From assembly GCA_944376795.1 (NCBI GenBank), contig CALWDW010000001.1, forward strand, positions 134,915 to 198,914: a DNA stretch of 64,000 nt. The letters run 5' to 3'. Both the position numbers and the translations under genes were made by a program. Below the pieces are notes generated by a model, which saw only the letters and a list, made by a program, of their open reading frames with translations, did no database searches and had not been told where the DNA came from. The DNA comes from an uncultured Christensenellaceae bacterium (GTDB lineage Bacteria; Bacillota; Clostridia; Christensenellales; UMGS416). Shown here piece by piece: positions 45,250-52,445 of the stretch. Within the stretch, counting starts at the first letter, position 1. Every line of letters starts with the position of its first letter.

Positions 45250-46278
45250 ATGAAAAAAAGCTACGTATATATGCCCTACATCATGGAAAGCACCGTTCCC
45301 CAGCTCCGTGTCTACGACCTGATGCGCATCACGCATCTGAACATCGCCTTTGCCCTGATCCGAGAGGGCGCCGTCACCGTCGATCATCTTCAGTATTTGT
45401 CCCGTCTGGAAGTCTACAAGAGAATCAATCCCCAGCTCAAACTGATCCTCTCCATTGGGGGATGGCAGGCGGATGGCTTCTCCCAGGCGGCCGAAACCGA
45501 AGCGGGACGGGCGCTGTTTGCCCGCACCGCGCTCCAGATTGTCGTCCAATGGGGCTTCGACGGCATCGACATTGACTGGGAATACCCCTGCAGCAGCCAA
45601 GCGGGCATTGCTTCCTCTCCTGATGACAAAGAAAATTTCACCGCGCTGATGCGCGTCCTTCGGGATGCCCTGGACGCGCAAGGCCGCGCGGACGGCAAGC
45701 GTTACCTTCTCACCTGCGCGGTGGGCGCCGGGCAGTATTTTGTGGACGGCTCCCAAATGGACCAAGTATCCCGGCTCACAGACTATGTCAATCTGATGAC
45801 CTACGACATGCGGGGAGGCTTTACCCATACCGCCGGACACCACACCAACCTGTACCCCCAGGCCGGGGATCCTGAGGGGCCTTCCGCCACGGCCACGGTG
45901 GAGCTTTTCCACCGCGCCGGGGTCCCCTACGAAAAGATGGTGTTGGGATCGGCCTTTTACGGCAGAATGTGGACCGGTGTCGCACCGGAAAACCACGGTT
46001 TGGGGCAGCCGGCCGCTTCCTCCGGCGGTTACCTGGGCCATTGGGACCTCCAGGATTCGGAAACCATGGCGCTGCGAGGCTTCACCCGGTACTGGGATCC
46101 ATCGGCGCAGGCCGCATGGTACTGGAACGGCCAGGACTTTATCAGCTTCGAAGACCCCGCGTCCCTGCAGGCCAAGTGCGCCTACATCCAGGAAAAGGGG
46201 CTGGCAGGACTGATGTACTGGGTATATGGCAACCATACCCTCTTTGAAATCCCCGCCCGGGAATTGATGGGGTTCTAA
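45250..46278 (+). CDS. Glycoside hydrolase family 18 protein (chitinase-like)
   Basis: A 342-residue single-domain GH18 enzyme. The catalytic motif DxxDxDxE is complete: D104, D107, D109 and E111 in FDGIDIDWEYP. The segment LILSIGGW (SxGG motif) lies at residues 65-72 and VNLMTYDMRGG supplies the MTYD motif. There is no signal peptide or carbohydrate-binding module, so it is likely intracellular or exported in a non-classical way. Substrates could be N-acetylglucosamine polymers or spore/peptidoglycan fragments. Its 3' end overlaps the convergent GNAT gene by 4 bp. Confidence 0.88.
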   Translation: MKKSYVYMPYIMESTVPQLRVYDLMRITHLNIAFALIREGAVTVDHLQYLSRLEVYKRINPQLKLILSIGGWQADGFSQAAETEAGRALFARTALQIVVQWGFDGIDIDWEYPCSSQAGIASSPDDKENFTALMRVLRDALDAQGRADGKRYLLTCAVGAGQYFVDGSQMDQVSRLTDYVNLMTYDMRGGFTHTAGHHTNLYPQAGDPEGPSATATVELFHRAGVPYEKMVLGSAFYGRMWTGVAPENHGLGQPAASSGGYLGHWDLQDSETMALRGFTRYWDPSAQAAWYWNGQDFISFEDPASLQAKCAYIQEKGLAGLMYWVYGNHTLFEIPARELMGF

Positions 46279-46835
46279 GCTTCGTCATACAGTCCTTCCT
46301 GCCGCATGGAGGTATATTCCTCTTTCAATAGGGCATAGCGAAGCCGGTCCCACTTCCTTCCATAGAGATAGATAGCCTGCCTCTCCCGGCCCTCCAGCAC
46401 AAAGCCACAGCGCTCCAGGGACTTCTGGGCCTCAATATTCATTTCCAGCGTGTTGGCGGTGATGCGCTCCATCCCGGCGTAGCCAAATCCTAGGTAAAGC
46501 ATCATGCCCAACGCCTGACGTCCGTAGCCGTGGGAACGGTACTGCCGCTTCACAATGCCCATACCTACCGAGCATGACCGGTTCTTGGCATCCATATCCT
46601 GCAGCGCCACATCCCCAATGACCGTCCCATCATGGAGAAATATCCCCAGGCGGAGATTTCCGTTCCCCTGCCGGCGCTGGATATCCTCAAACCAAGCGTC
46701 GGCGTTTTCCACCGAAAGCCCGATGCCCACCTCCTCGGTGGGATGCTCCCAATCATACTCCTGCTCCTGCCACAGCTGGCGGCAGTGCGCACGCTCCAGC
46801 GTTGCGAGATAAACGTCTTTTCCCTGCAGAATCAT
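46275..46835 (-). CDS. GNAT family N-acetyltransferase
   Basis: A 186-residue acetyltransferase of the RimJ/RimL-like type. The acetyl-CoA loop is RSHGYGRQALGMML near residue 100, followed by ANTLEMNIEAQKSLERCGF. The substrate (protein N-terminus, spermidine or antibiotic) is unknown. The chosen ATG has AAAGGAG upstream; the frame is open seven codons further. Confidence 0.87.
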   Translation of the reverse strand: MILQGKDVYLATLERAHCRQLWQEQEYDWEHPTEEVGIGLSVENADAWFEDIQRRQGNGNLRLGIFLHDGTVIGDVALQDMDAKNRSCSVGMGIVKRQYRSHGYGRQALGMMLYLGFGYAGMERITANTLEMNIEAQKSLERCGFVLEGRERQAIYLYGRKWDRLRYALLKEEYTSMRQEGLYDEA

Positions 46836-46962
46836 ACTTTTCTCCTTTTCCGGCATAGGCCGGTGCCCTTTCTATATCAATCTCCACAGGCCGTACGCGT
46901 CTTGCCAACGGGTATTCCATTCTTGCCCCGGCTTGGACGTCCGTCTGTCTTTGTCCTTTCTA

Positions 46963-46991
46963 TTGACCGAAGAATCATTTGATAGTATAAT
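46963..46991 (+). promoter_or_regulatory. Promoter of the nitroreductase gene
   Basis: TTGACC (46963-46968), 17-bp spacer, TATAAT (46986-46991), 35 bp before the start codon. Confidence 0.75.
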
Positions 46992-47026
46992 GAACGCAAA
47001 ATCAAAGCTTATAAGGAGGCCGTCCC

Positions 47027-47551
47027 ATGAAAAAGGAAGCACTAGAAGTCCTGAGAAACCGCCGCAGCATCCGGAAGTATAAGAGCACGCCCGTCCCTGA
47101 AGAACTTCTGGACATCATCATGGAAGCCGGCGCCTACGCGCCTACGGCCGGCGGCGGCCAAGCCGCCACCATGGTGGCCGTCACGGATCCCGAAAAGGTT
47201 CGCCTGCTCTCCCAGATGAACGCCCGCGTCATGGGCAGCAGCGGGGATCCCTATTACGGTGCGCCGGCCGTGATCCTTGTGCTGGGAGAGGCAGACAAGG
47301 GCGCCGCCCAGGTTGACGGCCATTGCGTCATGGTAAACCTGCTGAACGCTGCCTATGCCGTAGGGCTCGGTTCCTGCTGGATTGACCGGGAGCGGCAGAT
47401 GTTTGAAACCGATGAAGGCAAAGCCTTGCTGAAATCCTGGGGAATTGAAGGCGACTTTGTGGGAGTGGCCGCCTGCATTCTGGGCTATCCAGATGGAGAC
47501 GCCCCGGAGGCGAAGCCGCGTAAAGAGCACATGATTTACAAGGTCAAGTAG
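47027..47551 (+). CDS. Nitroreductase family protein
   Basis: A 174-residue FMN-dependent oxidoreductase of the nitroreductase superfamily. The FMN phosphate-binding motif RRSIRKY is at residues 12-18; APTAGGGQAATMVAV and LNAAYAVGLGSCWI are the other core segments. No Fe-S motif is fused to it. The physiological substrate is unknown. AAGGAGG precedes the ATG, and a terminator follows. Confidence 0.9.
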   Translation: MKKEALEVLRNRRSIRKYKSTPVPEELLDIIMEAGAYAPTAGGGQAATMVAVTDPEKVRLLSQMNARVMGSSGDPYYGAPAVILVLGEADKGAAQVDGHCVMVNLLNAAYAVGLGSCWIDRERQMFETDEGKALLKSWGIEGDFVGVAACILGYPDGDAPEAKPRKEHMIYKVK

Positions 47552-47566
47552 CAGCATTTCTCCCAT

Positions 47567-47599
47567 GGCCCGGCACTATGCCGCGGCCTTTTTCTTTTT
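47567..47599 (+). terminator. Terminator of the nitroreductase gene
   Basis: GGCC-GGCA and TGCC-GGCC form an interrupted 8-bp stem followed by TTTTTCTTTTT. It overlaps an upstream extension of the next open frame, which is therefore not coding. Confidence 0.75.
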
Positions 47600-47675
47600 G
47601 GGCTGGCGCAAACGCATAAACCCCTGGAGATCGGGCACACTTTTTCCGGATCATATGACGGAAGAAGGACGCGGC

Positions 47676-48089
47676 TTGAAGCGCAATCGATTGATCATAG
47701 GTATACTGCTGGCCATGGGCGTCTGCTGCCTCCTGGGGTGCCTGAGCGCCCCTGCCGGGCCGGATTCCTGGAGTCTGCCCCAAGGCCGGCAGTTCCACTG
47801 CCAGCGGGCCATCGAAGGTTCCCTCAGCACCGCCCAGAGAACCCTGCTCTTGGAGAAGATATTCTCCTACTACCAATCCGAGGGACGGCTGGAATTTGAC
47901 GACGGGACGGTATGCATCGCCTCCGGAAGCAGCCGCCTCCTCAACCCCGCTCCAGACCTTCCCACCAATCTGCAGGTCGCCATCCGGTGTGACCGGCAGG
48001 CGGACATGACATACATTTATCTGGGAAGCCCCACCTTGGCACCGGACAGCTATTGCACGGGAGGAAAGCATGGAGCGGATCATTACTAG
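47676..48089 (+). CDS. Small putative lipoprotein of unknown function
   Basis: A 137-residue protein if it starts at the TTG at 47676, which has AAGGA 6 bases upstream; an ATG at 47655 is an alternative without a good ribosome binding site. The N-terminus KRNRLIIGILLAMG then CCLLGC is a lipoprotein signal with lipobox, so the mature protein would be anchored outside the membrane. The rest is about 115 residues without a recognised domain. It overlaps the murA-like gene by 20 bp, suggesting coupled translation and perhaps a cell-envelope role. Confidence 0.6.
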   Translation: MKRNRLIIGILLAMGVCCLLGCLSAPAGPDSWSLPQGRQFHCQRAIEGSLSTAQRTLLLEKIFSYYQSEGRLEFDDGTVCIASGSSRLLNPAPDLPTNLQVAIRCDRQADMTYIYLGSPTLAPDSYCTGGKHGADHY

Positions 48090-49332
48090 GCGCAGCGGGC
48101 CCCTGCATGGGGAAATTACAGCAGACCCTTCGAAAAACAGCATTCTGCCCCTCATGGCCTGTTCCCTCCTGACCCAGGAGCCCCTGCGCCTGCGGCGGGT
48201 TCCCCGGCTCACCGATGTGGACCTCATGCTGGACATCCTCCATCATCTGGGGGTCACCTCGCGCTGGGACGACGATACGCTGGAACTCTCCGCGGAAACG
48301 CTGAAGGATTTCACCCTTCCCTCCCGGCTCACCCGGGGCCTGCGGGCCTCCATTCTCGTTGCCGGCCCCTTGCTGAGCCGCACCCCGGAGTTTTGCTGTG
48401 CCTATCCCGGCGGCTGCGCCATCGGGCAGCGGCCGGTAGACATGCATCTGTCCGGCTTTGCCCAACTCCAGGCCGGGATCCTCCAGGAGGATGACGCTCT
48501 GGTCATCACCTCCCGCCACCTGCGGGCAGCCACGATTCACCTGGAATACCCCAGCGTAGGCGGTACGGAAAACCTCATGATGGCAGCCACCCTCATCCCC
48601 GGCACCACCACACTGCATAACGCGGCCCGAGAACCCGAAATTGTGGACGTTGCCCGGCTTCTCCAACAAATGGGCGCACAAATTCACGGCGCGGGAACCT
48701 CCCGCATTTCCATTACCGGCGTCCACCGCCTCCGGGGCGCAGATTTTACACCCATCTCCGATCGGATCGAGGCCGGCACCTACATGTACGCAGCGGCCCT
48801 TCTGGGCGGAGACATCCGCCTGGGGCAGATCGATCCGAGTTCGGTGGCTCCGGTCACGGCGCATCTGCGGCAGGCCGGAGCCCACATTGAAACCGGACCG
48901 GATTGGCTGACCATCCGCGCCAGTGGACGTCCTGCGCCCACCCAGCTTACCACTGCGCCCTGGCCGGGATTCCCCACCGACCTGCAGCCTCCCGCCACGG
49001 TATTGGCCGCCATTGGAAAAGGCACCAGTACCCTGACAGAAACCGTATTTGAAAACCGGTTTATGCACGTTCCCGCCCTGTGCGCCATGGGGGCGGACAT
49101 CCGCATCCACCGCAACCGCATGACCATCGAAGGGATCCCCTCCCTCACCGGCGCCCACATTTATACCACCGATCTGCGAGCCGGAGCGGCCATGGTGCTG
49201 GCAGGGCTGGCCGCCGAGGGGCAGTCCGTCATCGATGACAGCGGCCACATCCGCCGCGGCTATGCGTCCCTGGTGGAAAAGCTTCGCGCACTGGGCGGAG
49301 ACATCTCCTCCCAGCATGTCGAAGGCCGATAA
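48070..49332 (+). CDS. murA: UDP-N-acetylglucosamine 1-carboxyvinyltransferase (MurA-type)
   Basis: A 420-residue EPSP-synthase-fold enzyme that transfers enolpyruvate from PEP to UDP-GlcNAc, the first committed step of peptidoglycan synthesis. Key residues are kept: K22/N23, C116 in PGGCAIG (fosfomycin-binding cysteine), R121, the aspartate in FPTDLQ and the arginine in DLRAGAA. The sequence is more divergent than a typical housekeeping MurA (for example DPSKNSILPL in place of GAKNAALP), so it may be a second copy. AGGAAAG precedes the ATG, inside the end of the lipoprotein gene. Confidence 0.85.
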   Translation: MERIITRRSGPLHGEITADPSKNSILPLMACSLLTQEPLRLRRVPRLTDVDLMLDILHHLGVTSRWDDDTLELSAETLKDFTLPSRLTRGLRASILVAGPLLSRTPEFCCAYPGGCAIGQRPVDMHLSGFAQLQAGILQEDDALVITSRHLRAATIHLEYPSVGGTENLMMAATLIPGTTTLHNAAREPEIVDVARLLQQMGAQIHGAGTSRISITGVHRLRGADFTPISDRIEAGTYMYAAALLGGDIRLGQIDPSSVAPVTAHLRQAGAHIETGPDWLTIRASGRPAPTQLTTAPWPGFPTDLQPPATVLAAIGKGTSTLTETVFENRFMHVPALCAMGADIRIHRNRMTIEGIPSLTGAHIYTTDLRAGAAMVLAGLAAEGQSVIDDSGHIRRGYASLVEKLRALGGDISSQHVEGR

Positions 49333-49355
49333 CACGCCTTCCCCATAAAGAGAGG

Positions 49356-49390
49356 GAGCCGCAGAACGAGACACACCCGTTCTGCGGCTC
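49356..49390. terminator. Terminator between murA and recR (convergent)
   Basis: GAGCCGCAGAACG and CGTTCTGCGGCTC form a perfect 13-bp stem with a 9-base loop. The plus-strand tail is TTTGCGCTCTT and the minus-strand tail is weaker. Confidence 0.82.
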
Positions 49391-49399
49391 TTTGCGCTC

Positions 49400-49999
49400 T
49401 TACATTTCACGCCGCCCGGCAATGGCCCGGCCCAAGGTTACCTCGTCGGCATACTCCAAATCAGAACCCACCGGTACACCATGGGCAATGCGCGTCACCA
49501 AAATACCCGCCGGCTTGATCAGGCGGGAAATATACATGGCCGTGGCCTCCCCTTCCAAATCGGGATTGGTCGCCACGATCACTTCCCGTATGGGCTCCCG
49601 CCCCAGCCGCGCCATCAGCTCCGCCAGGCGGATATCATCCGGTCCACGGTGGTCTCCCGGAGAAATCGTGCCGTGCAGCACATGGTACCGGCCATGGAAT
49701 TCTCTTGTCCTCTCCATGGCCGCCACGTCACGGGGCTCGGCCACTACGCAGATTACCGTTGGATCCCGCTGCGGATCACTGCATAGGGCGCAGGGGTCGG
49801 TATCGGTAATTCCCTGGCAGATGGAGCAGGTATGGATACCCACCCGTGCCTTCCAAATGGCTTCGGCCAAGGCCCGAACCTCTGCCTCCGGCTGGTCCAG
49901 CAGGTAGTAGGCCAGCCGGGAAGCGCTCCGCGCCCCAATCCCCGGCAGCTTGCTCAGCTCATTGATCAGACGGCTGAGCGGCTCAATCACCGCAGCCAT
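49400..49999 (-). CDS. recR: Recombination mediator protein RecR
   Basis: A 199-residue ring-forming protein of the RecFOR pathway that loads RecA at gaps. The N-terminal helix-hairpin-helix (LSKLPGIGARSASRLA), the four-cysteine zinc finger (CSIC...CALC, residues about 58-73) and the Toprim domain (VICVVAEPRDVAAMERT) are in order. It lies 3 bp after ybaB in the classical dnaX-ybaB-recR operon. Confidence 0.96.
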   Translation of the reverse strand: MAAVIEPLSRLINELSKLPGIGARSASRLAYYLLDQPEAEVRALAEAIWKARVGIHTCSICQGITDTDPCALCSDPQRDPTVICVVAEPRDVAAMERTREFHGRYHVLHGTISPGDHRGPDDIRLAELMARLGREPIREVIVATNPDLEGEATAMYISRLIKPAGILVTRIAHGVPVGSDLEYADEVTLGRAIAGRREM

Positions 50000-50002
50000 G
50001 GG

Positions 50003-50353
50003 CTAGAACATGCCGGGCATATTGAGCCCACCCAGCTTGCCCATCTTCTCCTCCGAGGCGGCCTCCAGCTGGGACATGGCCTCGTTGACCGCCGCAACAA
50101 CCAGATCCTGCAGCATTTCCACATCGTCGGGATCGACCACTTCGGGCTTAATCTCTACAGACAGCAGGCGTTTTTCTCCCGAAAGCTTCACCGTGACCAT
50201 ACCGCCGCCGGCGCTGGCCTCGATCTCCATGGCCTTAATCTCCTCTTGGGCCTTCTCCATATCCGCCTGGAGCTTCTGCGCCTGCTTCATCAGCTGCTGG
50301 ATATTGCCTCCGCCCATGCCCATACCGCCGGGAAAACCTCCGCGTCGTGCCAT
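50003..50353 (-). CDS. YbaB/EbfC family nucleoid-associated protein
   Basis: A 116-residue DNA-binding dimer of the YbaB/EbfC family. The Gly/Met-rich N-terminus is followed by the helix [22 protein letters not shown] and the strand region [22 protein letters not shown], ending with MPGMF. It sits between dnaX and recR, as usual. Confidence 0.94.
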   Translation of the reverse strand: MARRGGFPGGMGMGGGNIQQLMKQAQKLQADMEKAQEEIKAMEIEASAGGGMVTVKLSGEKRLLSVEIKPEVVDPDDVEMLQDLVVAAVNEAMSQLEAASEEKMGKLGGLNMPGMF

Positions 50354-50365
50354 TTTACGTTCCTC

Positions 50366-52171
50366 CTAATCCATATCGTCCTGTTCAATTATAACCAAAT
50401 CAGCCGGAAGTTTCTGAATGCTCTCCTCTACAAAGGACTTCTCCTCTTGGCTGAAAACCTCTTCGGTAAACTCCACCGCAACCGGCTGGCCCATAAGCTC
50501 AGTCAGGCACGCAGCCACCGCTGCCTTCTTCCGGGTCAGGCTGCGCATTGCCATCTTTTCCTTGGGCAAGAAGCAGACGGTCAGCCTGCCGTCCTGCAGA
50601 GAGGAAGGCCTGCCCCGCCGCATCTGGGTCACCTGGAGATCCATGCCCTTTTCCTGCATGGAGGAAATAGCCGCCTCCCAAAGCTCTTGGGCCGAGGCAT
50701 ACGCCCCCACCGGAACGGTCGGCTTTTGCTTTTTCTCCTCTCCCAATACGGCGGACACCGCGCTTCGCAGCGCAGAGGGATCCAGCCTTTGGGGAGTGGG
50801 CGCCGGAGACGCCGGAGAAGGCTCATGCCGAGGGGCGGGCTCGGGCTCCGCCGGGGGCGGCAGGGGCGCCTCTTCCCAGGGAGGCGTATCCTCCGGCGGC
50901 TCCTCTGGCGGCGGCGCCTCCCAGGGAGGCGCACCCTCCTCCGGTATGTCATCCTCCGGCTCCGGCATCGCGCCTCGCGGCGCCTCTCGGCAGGATGGCG
51001 CCGCCGGTCCGCGCTCCTCTAGCTGGCGCATCCGCAGCTCCAGCTGCTGCACCCGCTCCAGCAATGCCTCTACACTCTGTGTCTCCTCCAACTGACAGCA
51101 TCGGGCAAGCGCGACTTCCAGAAGGATGACGGGCTGACCGGCGTATCGCAGATCGCTTTCCAGTGTGGACAGGATTCCCAGCATGCGGATCACCCCGGCA
51201 TCGGTGGCCTCCTGCGCCAACGCGGACAGCTGCTGGATGGACGCCGCATCCATATCCAGCCCCCCGGCGGGATCCTGGGTATGCATGACCACAAAAAGCT
51301 CCCCCATGGTACGCAGCAGCTCCGCGGCCAAGGTGGGCACATCTACACCGGCGTCCACCATCTCCCGCAGCCGGGCAATGGCACCTGTGGTATCCCCGCG
51401 GAGCATTGCCTGGATCAGCCCGTAAAAGTACCGTGCATCAGTGGTGCCCAAAGTTGCATACACATCTTCCACGGTAAGGGTACCGCCGCCCAGGGAAAGG
51501 CACTGATCCAGCATGGACAGCGCATCGCGCATTCCCCCCTGCGCCTGGCGGGCAATAACCATCAAGCCCTTTTCTTCGGCCTGAATCCCCCGCTCCTGGG
51601 CAAGCTTGCGCATTTGGTCCACCATCTGTCCAATCCCAAGCCGGTGAAACTCATATCGCTGGCATCGGGAGATCACGGTCTCCGGAAGCTTCCGCACCTC
51701 TGTCGTCGCCAAAATGAATACCACATGGGCCGGCGGCTCCTCCAACGTCTTCAGCAAAGCGTTGAATGCGCTGGAGGAAAGCATATGGACTTCATCGATG
51801 ATATAGACCCGATACTTTCCGTGGGCGGGCAGATACCCTACGTTGTCCCGCAAATCCCGGATATTGTCCACACCATTGTTGGAGGCGGCGTCGATCTCAA
51901 TAATATCCATATTGTTCTCGGCGGACAGCGCTTGGCATACCGGGCATACGCCGCACATCTCTCCGTCACGGGGCGCTTGGCAATTGATAGAGCGGGCAAA
52001 GATCCGCGCCACCGTAGTCTTTCCCACGCCGCGCGGGCCGGAAAACAGGTACGCATGCCCCACCCGCCCGGCAGCCACCTGGCTTCGCAGGGTGCGGACC
52101 ACAGCATCCTGACCCACTACATCGTGAAAACATTGAGGCCTGGCCTCCCGATACAGAGCACGATACGCCAT
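50366..52171 (-). CDS. dnaX: DNA polymerase III subunit gamma/tau
   Basis: The 601-residue clamp-loader ATPase. Walker A GPRGVGKTTVARIFA lies at residue 45, the zinc module has CQAPRDGEMCGVCPVC, Walker B is VYIIDEVHMLS, and the SRC motif is VISRCQRYEFHR. Residues about 390-470 are a Pro/Glu-rich linker before the tau C-terminal domain. No slippery A/T run typical of a programmed frameshift stands out. GAGGAGG precedes the ATG. Confidence 0.96.
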   Translation of the reverse strand: MAYRALYREARPQCFHDVVGQDAVVRTLRSQVAAGRVGHAYLFSGPRGVGKTTVARIFARSINCQAPRDGEMCGVCPVCQALSAENNMDIIEIDAASNNGVDNIRDLRDNVGYLPAHGKYRVYIIDEVHMLSSSAFNALLKTLEEPPAHVVFILATTEVRKLPETVISRCQRYEFHRLGIGQMVDQMRKLAQERGIQAEEKGLMVIARQAQGGMRDALSMLDQCLSLGGGTLTVEDVYATLGTTDARYFYGLIQAMLRGDTTGAIARLREMVDAGVDVPTLAAELLRTMGELFVVMHTQDPAGGLDMDAASIQQLSALAQEATDAGVIRMLGILSTLESDLRYAGQPVILLEVALARCCQLEETQSVEALLERVQQLELRMRQLEERGPAAPSCREAPRGAMPEPEDDIPEEGAPPWEAPPPEEPPEDTPPWEEAPLPPPAEPEPAPRHEPSPASPAPTPQRLDPSALRSAVSAVLGEEKKQKPTVPVGAYASAQELWEAAISSMQEKGMDLQVTQMRRGRPSSLQDGRLTVCFLPKEKMAMRSLTRKKAAVAACLTELMGQPVAVEFTEEVFSQEEKSFVEESIQKLPADLVIIEQDDMD

Positions 52172-52206
52172 GGGCGTCCTCCTCGTTACGTCGGTACAAC
52201 GCCATT

Positions 52207-52235
52207 ATTATACCCGAAACCCTTTCTCATAGCAA
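52207..52235 (-). promoter_or_regulatory. Promoter of dnaX-ybaB-recR
   Basis: TTGCTA (52235-52230), 17-bp spacer, TATAAT (52212-52207). No SRP RNA gene, which often precedes dnaX in other Bacillota, is visible in 52236-52445. Confidence 0.75.
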
Positions 52236-52445
52236 GCGGAGAGCCGCAGCGAAATCCATCGGCCTCGCCTGCCGGCAGGAAGCCGCATCACAGTTTCAAT
52301 CTGCAAACCCTTCTCCGCTTCCTCTGCCGCAGAAATTTTCCGGGGATGCAGGGTTCTCCCGTGCAGCCGCGAATTGATGTATCACCGCAAATCCACAATG
52401 CAGTGCCGTCCCATATGCAGCACAGCACAAGAGGTGATTTCATCC

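Noticed and set aside
47565..47675. Upstream extension of the small lipoprotein frame
   Set aside because: It overlaps the nitroreductase terminator, and the lipoprotein signal begins only at the later start.
52172..52445. Possible SRP RNA upstream of dnaX
   Set aside because: The GGAAGGAAGCAGCC-type apical motif of SRP RNA is absent on both strands.
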